From Saprospiraceae bacterium (GTDB lineage: Bacteria; Bacteroidota; Bacteroidia; Chitinophagales; Saprospiraceae), in assembly GCA_020627965.1 (NCBI GenBank), contig JAHDFX010000010.1:11360-47648 (forward strand): a stretch of 36,289 nt of DNA, in the 5' to 3' direction. This document shows positions 8,053-16,987 of this stretch, piece after piece (the first letter of the stretch is position 1; each line of letters starts with the position of its first letter). Made by a program: the position numbers and the translations under genes. The notes under the pieces were generated by a model, which saw nothing but the letters and a program-made list of their open reading frames with translations, ran no database searches and was not told the DNA's origin.

Positions 8053-9501
8053 ATGACTAAAGCTATAGGAACATACGATAATCTTTTGCTTTTCCTGAGT
8101 CTTGCTCTGATTTCGCTGACCATTGGTTTCAGTACATGTATAGGGCAGAACGACTTTATAGAATTGATCTTTTTCTATGGCTTTTTCTTCGCAATATATG
8201 GGGTGATCTGTCGGTATATAGAAACAAACAGAGCAGTTTGGATATTGTTAGTCTTAGGTATATTTCTTAGACTGATCACCGTTTTTCTAATGCCTAATTT
8301 ATCCGATGATGTTTATCGTTTTATCTGGGATGGGCGATTATTGGCTAATGGAATCAGTCCTTTTGCTGAATTGCCTGGCTACTATATGGAACAGGCAAAT
8401 AAAATTTCGGGTATAGACAAAAGCCTGTTCAAAGAATTAAATTCGCCTGATTATTTTACCATCTATCCGCCTGTCCCTCAAAGTATCTTTGCCTTATCTG
8501 CATGGTGTTTCCCAAATAGTATTCAAGGAGCTGTAATAACAATGAAACTAGTTTTTTTACTGTTTGAAATAGGAACATTTTACCTCATGGTTGCTCTGTT
8601 AAAACACTTTTCTATTCCTTTAAAGAATGTTTTGCTTTATGCTTTGAATCCACTCATTATTCTGGATACTTTTGCCAATCTGCATTTTGAAATTGCTATG
8701 ATTTTTTTTCTGACTTTAGCAATATGGCTGCTGATACAGGCAGGATGGATTTTATCGGCTATAGCTATGGCAGGAGCCATTACGTCAAAGCTGATTCCAC
8801 TAATGTTTTTACCTTTCCTGATAAAATGGCTGGGCTGGAAACGAGCTATTTTTTATTTTCTGATTAGTGGAGTACTGACGCTCTTGCTGTTCTTACCTTT
8901 TTTTAACTGGTCAACAATACTCCATTTTGGCGAAAGCCTGAACCTTTATTTCCAACGCTTTGAATTTAACGCTTCCATATATTATACATTACGCTGGCTG
9001 GGCTATTTAATCAGCGGGCATAATCTGATTCAGGTGCTTGGTCCCGCACTGGCTTTGACTACTGCTGCAATTATCTTTGTTCGGGCTTTTCGTGGTCAGG
9101 AGGTCTATGATAGTTCAAGCAAATCCCTCCATTTTCCACCCCCCTCGCCCCCTCTAAAGGGGGAGGTTGACGTCTTTTTGTCCCCCTTTGGAGGGGGAAG
9201 AAGGGGTAGGACTTTCACCACTCTGGCTGAAAACTGGCTTTTCGCCATGACTTTATTCCTGCTCATGACAACGACCGTACACCCCTGGTATCTGAGCAGT
9301 ATTATTTTCCTTTGTGTATTCACAAAATTTCGTTATCCAATACTCTGGTCAGGACTTATTATGCTGACTTATATCAATTATAGCTACACAGAGTATTATG
9401 AAAACCTATGGATTGTAGGATTAGAATATCTGCTGGTTATTGCCTTTATAATATGGGAAATAAAAAATCAACGAACACTCAATAACTCTGTCACTAATTA
9501 A
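8053..9501 (+). CDS. GT-C mannosyltransferase-like membrane glycosyltransferase with in-frame repeat insertion
   Basis: A 482-residue integral membrane protein with about 10-12 hydrophobic segments. The first lumenal-type loop has NLSDDVYRFIWDGRLLANG, followed by ISPF, and later YFTIYPPVPQSIFALSAW; these are hallmarks of polyprenol-phosphate-sugar-dependent GT-C enzymes (GT87/mannosyltransferase type). It would use a lipid-linked sugar made by enzymes such as the first gene of this operon. An in-frame TTG at 8047 is possible but the ATG at 8053 is the natural start. Residues about 357-392 are a proline/glycine/arginine-rich stretch containing PPPSPPLKGE and SPFGGGRRGR. It is encoded by a palindromic DNA repeat and lies in a loop before the next membrane helix (NWLFAMTLFLLM), so the reading frame and topology survive. 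Function is called from motifs only; the substrate is unknown. Confidence 0.85.
   Translation: MTKAIGTYDNLLLFLSLALISLTIGFSTCIGQNDFIELIFFYGFFFAIYGVICRYIETNRAVWILLVLGIFLRLITVFLMPNLSDDVYRFIWDGRLLANGISPFAELPGYYMEQANKISGIDKSLFKELNSPDYFTIYPPVPQSIFALSAWCFPNSIQGAVITMKLVFLLFEIGTFYLMVALLKHFSIPLKNVLLYALNPLIILDTFANLHFEIAMIFFLTLAIWLLIQAGWILSAIAMAGAITSKLIPLMFLPFLIKWLGWKRAIFYFLISGVLTLLLFLPFFNWSTILHFGESLNLYFQRFEFNASIYYTLRWLGYLISGHNLIQVLGPALALTTAAIIFVRAFRGQEVYDSSSKSLHFPPPSPPLKGEVDVFLSPFGGGRRGRTFTTLAENWLFAMTLFLLMTTTVHPWYLSSIIFLCVFTKFRYPILWSGLIMLTYINYSYTEYYENLWIVGLEYLLVIAFIIWEIKNQRTLNNSVTN
9136..9210. repeat. Nested palindromic G/C-rich repeat inside a coding sequence
   Basis: Left arm 9136-9164 and right arm 9181-9210 are imperfect inverted copies around a 16-nt spacer. 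Each arm contains its own small palindrome (CCCCCTCTAAAGGGGGAG on the left, CCCCCTTTGGAGGGGG on the right). Repeats of this CCCCCTTTGGAGGGGG style are common as intergenic elements in Bacteroidota (from general knowledge). Here the element is inside the GT-C gene and in frame. It is far richer in G+C than the surrounding AT-rich DNA. Confidence 0.85.
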
Positions 9502-9554
9502 TTAATTTAACAAACTATCAAACCTTAATAATAAATTAATTATTCGTTAATTAG
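9494..9554 (+). terminator. AT-rich inverted repeat after the glycosyltransferase operon
   Basis: CTAATTAATTAATTT at 9494-9508 can pair with AAATTAA (9533-9539) and TTAATTAG (9547-9554), with a 7-nt bulge. It begins over the stop codon of the GT-C gene. It is entirely A/T except at its ends and lacks a clear U-tract, so termination is only a possibility. Confidence 0.3.
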
Positions 9555-9654
9555 TCGAAAAAATTTTCACTTTTTCTAAAAAGCATACACCTTTGATGCG
9601 TCTTTTGGCAATTTGATATTGTCTTTTATGCGTTTGTTAATCAATTGAATAAAT

Positions 9655-12228
9655 ATGAGGATACCGATTATCATCACCCTGATGTGGGTGACTGTATGTG
9701 TATTTGCACAAGATGCTATTCCTAATAAAAAACAAGCAGAAGCTATACGTATAACTGAAGCTGTAAAAATTGATGGTCAACTGGATGATCCTGTATGGAC
9801 TAAAGCGCCTGTAATGACCGACTTTGTACAAAAAGACCCTGTTCCTGGTGGAGTTCCTTCTCAAAAATCTGAAGTAAAACTACTCTATGATGATGCGGCA
9901 ATCTATATCGGTGCCATGTTATATGATACTGCACCGGATAGTATTCGTAAGGGCTTGATACCAAGAGATGGCTTTAGTCCGAATACTTCTCACTTTGGTG
10001 TTTTTATTGATCCATATCAAAGCGGTATCAATGGAGTTGGTTTCATGGTAACCGCCTCCGGTGTGCAACTGGATGCACGTTACTCGCCTAATGGAGAGGA
10101 CATGAATTGGAATGCTGTATGGAAAAGTAGTGTTGACATCAATGATGAAGGTTGGGCGGTAGAAATGCGTATCCCATATTCGGCTTTGCGTTTTCCGAAA
10201 GCGGAGGTACAGGAGTGGGCGATCAATTTTCAAAGGCGTATCAGACGTAATGGAGAAGAAGCCTGGTGGAGCGAGCTGGATCCTGAAGTTTCTGGGTTTT
10301 TCAATCAGTTTGCCGAATTGAAAAGTATTAAAAATGTTGACCCACCTGTTCGACTTTTCCTGTTTCCTTATGTATCTTATAATCTTAGCCATTATCCATA
10401 TAACGACCCTGAAATCAACAATTTGAATGGAGTTTTTAATGCAGGCATGGATATAAAATATGGTATCAATGATGCATTTACACTCGATATGACATTGATC
10501 CCGGATTTTGGACAGACCGTATCTGATGACCAGATCCTGAATCTAGACCCTTTTGAAGTACAATTTGATGAAAATCGCCAGTTTTTTACTGAAGGGACAG
10601 AATTGTTTAGTAAGGGGGATTTGTTCTACTCTCGTCGAATAGGAGGTCAGCCGGTAAAGTATTATGATGTCATTGATGAAGCGGATGCTACTGGCGAAAC
10701 TATTGTGAAAAATCCAAACACCACTCAATTACTCAATTCTTCAAAAATATCTGGCCGGACTAAAGGCGGACTGGGTATCGGGGTTTTTAATTCTATTAGT
10801 GCAAGAACTAAAGCAACTTTGCGAAATGACGAAGGACTCACTCGTGAGATTATAACGAATCCACTGACAAATTATAATGTTTTTGTGTTGGATCAGAATT
10901 TAAAAAATAACTCTTCTATCAGCCTTATCAATACGAATGTATGGCGACAAGGCAGCGATCAAGACGCCTATGAAGCAAATGTAACCGGTGCATTGACCAG
11001 GTTAGCCAATAAGAAAAATAGCTATGAGGTAGAAGGAGGTGTAGCCGTCAGCCAAAAGTATTTTTCTGGTTTCGATGATGTGGATTTGGGCTATCAGACG
11101 TATTTTGCTGCCGGAAAAATAAATGGTAAGGTACGTGCCCGCTTTACACATGAAATGGTGGACGACCAATACGATCATAATGACTTGGGTTTTTTAAGAC
11201 GAAACAATTACAGCCGCTTTAGTAGTGGGGTTGGATATGTACAGTTTGAGCCGAAAGGTAGACTGCTGCGCTGGGGAGCAAATTTTAATGCCAATTATGA
11301 AACTTTGTATAAACCTTGGGCTTACCGCCGACTCGCTGTGAATCCAAATTACTGGATGTTGTTTAAAAACAGAATGAGCCTTAATCAATGGATGTTTGTC
11401 ACGCCTTTTGGCGCTGATGATTATGATGATCCACGCTCAACAGGGCGCTTTTATAATATGCCTTCTTTTATGGGAAGTGGACTAAACTTTGGTACTGATG
11501 ACCGCAAACGTTTCAACCTGGAAGTCTTTTGTGGGGGAGGACGTGTGAATGAAACTGATCTCAAAAGATTTTTTTATGATGTAGGGCTTTTCCCTTCCTG
11601 GATTATTTCTGATAAATGGCAAATAGATTATGGCTCTACTTACCGATATGGAAACAATGATACAGGCTGGGTAACGGAATTGGATAATGGAGATATTATT
11701 TTTGGCAGACGAAATATTGATACTTATGAAAATGTATTCAATACTAGTTTTATTTTTACGAATAAAATGGCTTTGAATCTGCGTGCCAGACATTATTGGT
11801 CAACAGCAGTTTACCAGTCTTATTTCTTATTAGGTGAAGATGGAAATCCAGAAACAACCAGCTATACCGGACTAGGAGAGGGCAGTGAGCCAGAGAATGA
11901 TATTAATTATAATGCTTTTAATATAGACCTTGTCTACACCTGGGAATTTACACCAGGCAGCCAGTTGAGTATAGTCTGGAAAAATGCGATTGCCACAGCC
12001 GATTCAGATACTGACATCGGATTTATAGATAATTTCAGCAATACAATATCTAACAATCAGTCGAATTTACTTTCCGTGAAAATTTTGTACTTTCTGGATT
12101 ACCTGACTTTACAACGCAAACAGGAAAAGGCTATTGCTAATGGTCAAACAACCTCTACACGCCGAAAAGTCAGCCATAGTAAAGACCGGGGACGTCAAAT
12201 GAATAATTATTTGAAAACGGTGTTTTAA
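9655..12228 (+). CDS. DUF5916 outer-membrane protein with CBM9-like N-terminal domain
   Basis: An 857-residue exported protein. A signal peptide (MRIPIIITLMWVTVCVFAQ) is followed by a CBM9-like sandwich at about 30-230, starting with VKIDGQLDDPVWTKAP and including VEMRIPYSALRFP and WAINFQRRIRRNGEEAWW. From about residue 240 to 820 the sequence alternates polar and aromatic residues in long strands ending in aromatics, as in outer-membrane beta-barrels, including GINDAFTLDMTLIPDFGQT and FFTEGTELF. This layout is that of DUF5916 proteins, common in Bacteroidota, whose role is unproven; carbohydrate- or peptide-related surface functions are guesses. The tail after about 820 is basic and unstructured (TSTRRKVSHSKDRGRQ), unusual for a barrel end. 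It appears monocistronic, with 153 bp upstream and 76 bp downstream gaps. Confidence 0.88.
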   Translation: MRIPIIITLMWVTVCVFAQDAIPNKKQAEAIRITEAVKIDGQLDDPVWTKAPVMTDFVQKDPVPGGVPSQKSEVKLLYDDAAIYIGAMLYDTAPDSIRKGLIPRDGFSPNTSHFGVFIDPYQSGINGVGFMVTASGVQLDARYSPNGEDMNWNAVWKSSVDINDEGWAVEMRIPYSALRFPKAEVQEWAINFQRRIRRNGEEAWWSELDPEVSGFFNQFAELKSIKNVDPPVRLFLFPYVSYNLSHYPYNDPEINNLNGVFNAGMDIKYGINDAFTLDMTLIPDFGQTVSDDQILNLDPFEVQFDENRQFFTEGTELFSKGDLFYSRRIGGQPVKYYDVIDEADATGETIVKNPNTTQLLNSSKISGRTKGGLGIGVFNSISARTKATLRNDEGLTREIITNPLTNYNVFVLDQNLKNNSSISLINTNVWRQGSDQDAYEANVTGALTRLANKKNSYEVEGGVAVSQKYFSGFDDVDLGYQTYFAAGKINGKVRARFTHEMVDDQYDHNDLGFLRRNNYSRFSSGVGYVQFEPKGRLLRWGANFNANYETLYKPWAYRRLAVNPNYWMLFKNRMSLNQWMFVTPFGADDYDDPRSTGRFYNMPSFMGSGLNFGTDDRKRFNLEVFCGGGRVNETDLKRFFYDVGLFPSWIISDKWQIDYGSTYRYGNNDTGWVTELDNGDIIFGRRNIDTYENVFNTSFIFTNKMALNLRARHYWSTAVYQSYFLLGEDGNPETTSYTGLGEGSEPENDINYNAFNIDLVYTWEFTPGSQLSIVWKNAIATADSDTDIGFIDNFSNTISNNQSNLLSVKILYFLDYLTLQRKQEKAIANGQTTSTRRKVSHSKDRGRQMNNYLKTVF

Positions 12229-12304
12229 ACAATAATTACTTAGATCAATGTTCGAGGTCAACCTATAGTGTGACAAGACAATTAATAACTATAAACATAA
12301 AACT

Positions 12305-13321
12305 ATGAAATCAAAACATTTACTTATTGCAATGCTCTGCTTAATAAGCATCAGCCTTAATGCTCAAACTTACGAATTCAGCGTGTCAACTGAAACTTAT
12401 GAAGACCTGACAGGCAGTACATCTCTTAATAATGGCACAACCTGGGACGACCCTGAATATTATATTCCAATTGGCTTTGATTTTCAGTTTTTTGATACAT
12501 TGGTCACACAAATTTTAATTGAAAGTGAAGGCTATGGCGGTTTGCTTTCATTCAATGAAAGTGAAAGTATAGTCCCTACGATCATCGCTTATGGTGCAGA
12601 TATTATTGACAGAGGTTATGATTTTTTGGGTGGATATGGACAAGCATCCCAATCGAATATTTCTTACTTATTGGAGGGTACAGCAGGTAGCAGAATCCTG
12701 AAAATAGAATGGAATAATGTTGGTTTTTATGAAGAAATGGCCGACAATTACATTTCCGTTGATTACACCAATTTCCAACTTTGGTTGTATGAAGGTTCAA
12801 ATAATATCGAAATTCGCTTCGGACCAAATTCAGTTACACAACCTAACTTATGCTACGATGGTGCGCCCGGTTCATTTGCCGGACTTGTTGAAAATGTTGA
12901 TTATTCAACTGGCTTTTTTTATGGCGAAGTTATTATGCTCTTAGATGATCCGAGTGCGCCTATGGCAGTATCCACTCCATCTTACTATAATATTCCATAT
13001 TTGAATGGTACAATACCCGACGGTACCGTTTACAAATTTGAATATACAACAGTGAACACATCTGATGTTACTGAATTCGATGGGCAGTTTTCACTTTCTC
13101 CAAACCCATCCAATGATTATTTTAAAATTATTTTGAATGATTTTAATACTAATTTTGTCAATGCCAATATATTAATCGTCAATTCGCTTGGACAAGTACT
13201 AAAAGATATTGATTTTACAACAGATGCAATCAATATCTCTGATTTGAAAGCTGGTACTTACTTTGTTCAAATTCGTACCGATTCGGGGATGACAACAAAA
13301 AAATTGATAAAGAAAAAGTAA
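12305..13321 (+). CDS. Secreted T9SS cargo protein of unknown function
   Basis: A 338-residue protein with signal peptide (MKSKHLLIAMLCLISISLNAQ) and a C-terminal T9SS type A sorting domain from about residue 255. The domain shows LSPNPSNDYFKI, NILIVNSLGQVLKDIDF, INISDLKAGTYFVQI and a final KKLIKKK. The type IX system would carry it across the outer membrane and anchor or release it. The central 230 residues are rich in aromatic residues and Gly/Ser and look like beta-structure; I recognise no catalytic motif. The stop codon abuts the start of the next gene with no gap, so the two are almost certainly co-transcribed. The short linker before the sorting domain contains a TVNTSDVTEFDGQF region. 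Confidence 0.88.
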   Translation: MKSKHLLIAMLCLISISLNAQTYEFSVSTETYEDLTGSTSLNNGTTWDDPEYYIPIGFDFQFFDTLVTQILIESEGYGGLLSFNESESIVPTIIAYGADIIDRGYDFLGGYGQASQSNISYLLEGTAGSRILKIEWNNVGFYEEMADNYISVDYTNFQLWLYEGSNNIEIRFGPNSVTQPNLCYDGAPGSFAGLVENVDYSTGFFYGEVIMLLDDPSAPMAVSTPSYYNIPYLNGTIPDGTVYKFEYTTVNTSDVTEFDGQFSLSPNPSNDYFKIILNDFNTNFVNANILIVNSLGQVLKDIDFTTDAINISDLKAGTYFVQIRTDSGMTTKKLIKKK

Positions 13322-13816
13322 ATGAGTTCAAACGTTCCAACGGTTAGACAAATTGCCTGGATATCAATAGTTCCACACTTATTGGTCATGGGGTTAATTA
13401 TGCTGATTTGGTATCAATTCAATCAGTCAGATTTTGCATTATACGGAGCATTAACTTATTTGATAATTTCTCAACTTCTGAGAAGAATAATAGCGAGAGA
13501 GCATCGAAAAGGAATGTTAAAAATTAAACTTGAAGCTTACGAAGAAGCTATTCCGCATTTTGAAAAAAGTTATGACTTCTTCAAGAGAAACAATTGGATT
13601 GACAAATACAGATTTTTGACTTTGCTGAGTTCAGGGAAAATGCCATACAAAGAAATGGCGCTGAATAATATTGCCTTTTGCTATAGTCAGTTGGGGGATG
13701 GAAAGCTGGCAAAAAAATACTACCAGAAAACACTTGATGAATTCCCTGAAAGCGGAATCGCAAAAGCCAGCCTCAGACTCTTGAACTCTATGTCGAATAC
13801 GAATAATGTTGAGTGA
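13322..13816 (+). CDS. Small membrane protein with TPR-like cytoplasmic tail
   Basis: A 164-residue protein with two hydrophobic helices at the N-terminus (about 10-33 and 39-53) and a basic connector (LLRRIIAREHRKG). A helical tail follows with TPR-like pairs: AYEEAIPHFEKSYDFF and MALNNIAFCYSQLGDGKLAKKYYQKTLDEFPES. TPRs normally mediate protein contacts. The ATG follows the stop of the T9SS cargo gene without any gap, so translation is probably coupled and the two proteins may act together. The specific role is unknown. Confidence 0.8.
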   Translation: MSSNVPTVRQIAWISIVPHLLVMGLIMLIWYQFNQSDFALYGALTYLIISQLLRRIIAREHRKGMLKIKLEAYEEAIPHFEKSYDFFKRNNWIDKYRFLTLLSSGKMPYKEMALNNIAFCYSQLGDGKLAKKYYQKTLDEFPESGIAKASLRLLNSMSNTNNVE

Positions 13817-13826
13817 AAACAATACA

Positions 13827-13858
13827 TTTGGATAAATTCAGTACTTAATGTACTTTTG
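13827..13858 (+). promoter_or_regulatory. Consensus Bacteroidota promoter for the esterase gene
   Basis: TTTG at 13827-13830 and TACTTTTG at 13851-13858 match both elements of the Bacteroidota housekeeping promoter (TTTG-N19-21-TAnnTTTG) perfectly, with a 20-nt spacer. Transcription should begin near 13864-13866. An in-frame TTG at 13856 therefore lies inside the promoter and cannot be the start. The ATG at 13880 is the start. Confidence 0.75.
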
Positions 13859-13879
13859 GTGCTTCTTAACAACTTTGAT

Positions 13880-15283
13880 ATGAAGCATTTATACTTTCTA
13901 TTACTATTTATCCTTTTTGTAAATATTACTTTATTTTCTCAACTTCCTTATACCCAGACAGAATACCAATTCAGCAGTATTAGTGATGTAAGCTATGGTA
14001 CAGCTACGAATTATGCAGGAACAGAAGTAGACTTATTGATGGATATTTATAAGCCTTTGGGCGACAATAACTGTCAAAGACCTATCATGATATTGGCTCA
14101 TGGCGGAGCTTGGGTAACAGATGATAAAACCAATGAAAGTTTGGAATACATGTCGCAGGAACTAGCCAAAAGAGGTTGGGTGGTTGCGAATGTTAATTAT
14201 CGGCTTGGCATGAATAACACAAATGATTATTCAACTAATGCTTTTTGTACAGGTATCACTGAGCCTTGTGCTTTCATGATAGATAGTATGGAAGTAGAAC
14301 GTGCCAACTTTCGAGCCATGCAAGATGCTAAGGGAGCGATACGCTTCATGAAAAGCCGGAATATGATAGACTCCACAGATGTTAATAATGTTTTTATGGC
14401 AGGTGAAAGTGCTGGTGGTTTTATTTCGCTTTCAGCAGGGTTCACCAATGACATTAGTAAAAAACCTGCTTCATGTTATGCGATCACGGATGTACTTGCG
14501 CCGGATTCAGATTTTGCAGATTTTGCTTGTACCGATACAAATAATGATCTATCACGTCCCGATCTTGGCGATATTGAAGGTACTTTACATCTTAGTACTT
14601 ATGATGCTTCTCTTAAAGGAGTTGGCAGTTTTTTTGGTGGCGTAATCGATGTAAATTTGTTTGATGGTCTATCCGATCCTCCCGGTGTTTACTTGTATCA
14701 TCAGGGATCAGATGTTATCATTCACTATGATTATGGACAAATGTTCAAACGTATTAGTGATGACTGTTTTTTTGGGCTTTGTCAGGAATATGGACCTTAT
14801 CCACATGCTTATGGCGGGGAGGGAATTCGTAAGCACTTTGATGCACTTGGCGCTTCAGCTCCATCTTCCTTTTCAGAAATATTAGATAATATGGGAGCCA
14901 ATGATTGTCTGGCAAATGGACATGCTATAGATGATCCCGAAGCAAGACTACAATCAATGGTTAATTTCTTTGCAGATAAAATTGCTACATCAGGAAACAT
15001 GCCTTCTGACATGTGTATGCCTGTTGGCAACAATAATGTAATTCCCGATATTAATATCACCTTGTCGGAAAATCCTATACATCATCATTTAAACATCCAA
15101 ACCCTTCCTGAATTTTTTGGTGCTTCTTACATACTTTTGGATATCTCAGGAAAGAGTATATGCGCAGGAAAACTAATGTCGGAAGAAACATCAGTAAAGG
15201 TGACAGACATTCCAACTGGTATGTATTTTCTAAATGTCTCTTATAAAAATACCAATCAGGTATTTAAACTTGTGAAAAATTAA
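13880..15283 (+). CDS. Secreted alpha/beta hydrolase (esterase) with T9SS sorting domain
   Basis: A 467-residue exported hydrolase. The signal peptide (residues 1-20, ending LFSQ) is followed by an esterase fold of the carboxylesterase/BD-FAE type. It has the oxyanion HGG in ILAHGGAW (74-76), NVNYRLG (105-111) and the nucleophile elbow GESAGG with Ser177. Asp278 in HQGSD is the likely acid; His309 in YPHAYGG or a later His completes the triad. From about 390 a T9SS type A sorting domain follows (SENPIHHHLNI, YILLDISGKSICAG, DIPTGMYFLNVSY). Paired cysteines are consistent with an extracellular location. It probably cleaves esters outside the cell, perhaps acetylated polysaccharide, but no substrate can be read. 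The start is fixed by the consensus promoter just upstream. Confidence 0.9.
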   Translation: MKHLYFLLLFILFVNITLFSQLPYTQTEYQFSSISDVSYGTATNYAGTEVDLLMDIYKPLGDNNCQRPIMILAHGGAWVTDDKTNESLEYMSQELAKRGWVVANVNYRLGMNNTNDYSTNAFCTGITEPCAFMIDSMEVERANFRAMQDAKGAIRFMKSRNMIDSTDVNNVFMAGESAGGFISLSAGFTNDISKKPASCYAITDVLAPDSDFADFACTDTNNDLSRPDLGDIEGTLHLSTYDASLKGVGSFFGGVIDVNLFDGLSDPPGVYLYHQGSDVIIHYDYGQMFKRISDDCFFGLCQEYGPYPHAYGGEGIRKHFDALGASAPSSFSEILDNMGANDCLANGHAIDDPEARLQSMVNFFADKIATSGNMPSDMCMPVGNNNVIPDINITLSENPIHHHLNIQTLPEFFGASYILLDISGKSICAGKLMSEETSVKVTDIPTGMYFLNVSYKNTNQVFKLVKN

Positions 15284-15324
15284 AAGCTTAATCTCAATAT
15301 AAGCCTTGTCAAGCTTTGAAAAAA

Positions 15325-15852
15325 ATGGAACAACAACTAAAAACACTCACTTCAGTATTAAAACGAAACGGCTATCAGTTAACGGATATTGGCGATGCTG
15401 AATTTGCTATTAACCAAACTGATAAAGTAACTTCAAAGCTTAACACCTACTTCATTATTATAACCCTGATCGTATGCTTTGGGCTGTCAATACTATTTAT
15501 GTTTGGCTCATTACTATTAGGAGGTATAATAATTGGGAGTGCAGCACCTATTTTTTTCAGGCTTCAAAAACTGAAAGGGGAAAATCTGGAGAAGAAGAAG
15601 ATCAAAATTGGAAAAGAAGGTATTAAAGTAGATACACCGAAAGGAGAAATCAGGATAGGAGCCGATAAAATTGACGAATTGACCTATCATTTAAATGCTG
15701 ATTCAAAAGGTATATCTAAAGGTGCAGTAAAGATCATTACAGCAAAAAAGCAACAGGTAGATTTGATCGTGATCTATGGAGATGATAAAAGATATGTGGA
15801 GGATGATGTAAAAACTATTGCTAATGTCTTTGCGGGTATATTGAATCAATAG
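15325..15852 (+). CDS. Small membrane protein of unknown function
   Basis: A 175-residue protein starting MEQQLKTLT; an in-frame TTG nine bases upstream (15316) is a less likely start. About 45 soluble residues precede two adjacent helices (about 43-80, FIIITLIVCFGLSILFMF and LLLGGIIIGSAAPIFF). A C-terminal soluble domain of about 90 residues contains alternating strands (KIKIGKEGIKVDTPKGEIRI, VDLIVIYG). The layout (helical hairpin plus a small strand-rich domain) resembles bacterial PH-like membrane proteins, but I do not recognise a family. It is first in a run of four short same-strand membrane genes spaced 7, 33 and -4 bp, probably one operon. Confidence 0.75.
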   Translation: MEQQLKTLTSVLKRNGYQLTDIGDAEFAINQTDKVTSKLNTYFIIITLIVCFGLSILFMFGSLLLGGIIIGSAAPIFFRLQKLKGENLEKKKIKIGKEGIKVDTPKGEIRIGADKIDELTYHLNADSKGISKGAVKIITAKKQQVDLIVIYGDDKRYVEDDVKTIANVFAGILNQ

Positions 15853-15859
15853 GTGTTAT

Positions 15860-16387
15860 ATGAATTGGGTAAATTACATTATAGCTTTAACAATAGGTAG
15901 TATCTTGTTGGGGTATCTGTTCAGGAAAGATAAAGAACCAAACTACCATCATTCAGATACTGGCTATGAACTTAGACTGGTTAAGAAGTATAGAAGAATT
16001 GGCTTATTTTCAGTTCTCTTATCACTTTTTTTACTGACCATTGGACTAATTGAAAACTTACCCAATGTTTGGATTCAGACAGTTCTATTATCAGTAATTT
16101 TTGGCATTCCCGGATTGTGTTTTGTATTGCTGTATAAAAATTATATAGTTCGTTTTGATAATGAAAAAATAGAAGTTCATAATTTTTGGAGAAGGGAAAA
16201 GATTGTTTATTTTAATGATATTACAGATGTAAAATATTATAAAAACAGGACATGGGTGCTTGTTTATACTCATGATGATAAGATCAAAATTCATCAGGGT
16301 ACCAGTGGTTTAGATGTATTGATGAAAAAGATCAATAAAAAGACACATCTGAATATCCATAATATAGATCAATCAAAATGGATTTAG
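15860..16387 (+). CDS. Small membrane protein with PH-like C-terminal domain
   Basis: A 175-residue protein. One N-terminal helix (about 5-21) and a two-helix hairpin (about 47-90) are followed by strands typical of a bacterial PH-like domain: NYIVRFDNEKIEVHNFWRR, KIVYFNDITDVKYYKN and TWVLVYTHDDKIKIH. The pattern of a short signature strand followed by an I/V-rich helix (LDVLMKKINKK) fits the PH fold. The start ATG lies 7 bp after the previous stop, with AGG overlapping that stop codon. The predicted role is membrane-associated, ligand unknown. This family guess is inference from strand pattern only. Confidence 0.72.
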   Translation: MNWVNYIIALTIGSILLGYLFRKDKEPNYHHSDTGYELRLVKKYRRIGLFSVLLSLFLLTIGLIENLPNVWIQTVLLSVIFGIPGLCFVLLYKNYIVRFDNEKIEVHNFWRREKIVYFNDITDVKYYKNRTWVLVYTHDDKIKIHQGTSGLDVLMKKINKKTHLNIHNIDQSKWI

Positions 16388-16420
16388 GGTTACTTCAATA
16401 ATGGCAGAAAATTATTAAGA

Positions 16421-16987
16421 ATGAAACTAAGAAACCTGATATTGCTGGGCGTATTGGCAGAAATAGCCATTTTTCTGAGCTGCTATATGCTTTACCCTTC
16501 GATGGAAGAAACATTCCGTCATGCAGCCAGATACTCAGGGCGACTATCAGCAGTGATCTTTCTGACCGCTTTTTATCTGTTCGCTACTTCCTATCCTGCG
16601 GGTGTGGAAGAGGGGAGTCTTTTACGCAAAACCATTATACTTTTTGCTGTTTTACATGTGATTCATTTTGGTTTTTTGGCGACGAATGTATACCTCAATT
16701 CAGTCCCGCTGGAACCAGTCAAAGTAGCGGGTGGAGCATTAGCTTATTTGATGATCGTATTTGCGCCTTTTAGGTTACACAAGGTTAAATTTGGATTTAA
16801 ACTAGTCTACTTCTACTACGTCAGCTTAGTCATGATGCTGACTTATGTTGCCAGAATAAAAGGCGATTTTGAAGGCGCTGAGCCATCCTGGATTCACTAT
16901 ACAGCAATAAGCATTTTTATCATCTGCTGCATTATATTTGGAATTATATTGAGAAATAAAATGATAAAACTAAAAAGACAGATATGA
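16421..16987 (+). CDS. Polytopic membrane protein, unknown (ferric-reductase-like topology possible)
   Basis: A 188-residue protein with about six hydrophobic helices (near 6-27, 40-58, 69-87, 99-116, 126-143 and 158-178). RYSGRLSAVIFLTAFY and VLHVIHFGFLATN place a GR motif and spaced histidines in membrane helices, as in heme-bearing ferric-reductase/YedZ-like proteins; this is suggestive, not decisive. Its last codons overlap the next gene by 4 bp (ATGA), so the two are translationally coupled. No partner oxidoreductase is adjacent. Confidence 0.72.
   Translation: MKLRNLILLGVLAEIAIFLSCYMLYPSMEETFRHAARYSGRLSAVIFLTAFYLFATSYPAGVEEGSLLRKTIILFAVLHVIHFGFLATNVYLNSVPLEPVKVAGGALAYLMIVFAPFRLHKVKFGFKLVYFYYVSLVMMLTYVARIKGDFEGAEPSWIHYTAISIFIICCIIFGIILRNKMIKLKRQI

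Noticed and set aside
9105-9323. Minus-strand ORF over the palindrome
   Set aside because: It is a mirror of the palindromic element inside a well-supported plus-strand membrane protein.
15286-15317. AAAGCTT inverted repeat between the esterase and the membrane-protein run
   Set aside because: Only 7 bp with no T-tract; not convincing as a terminator or operator.
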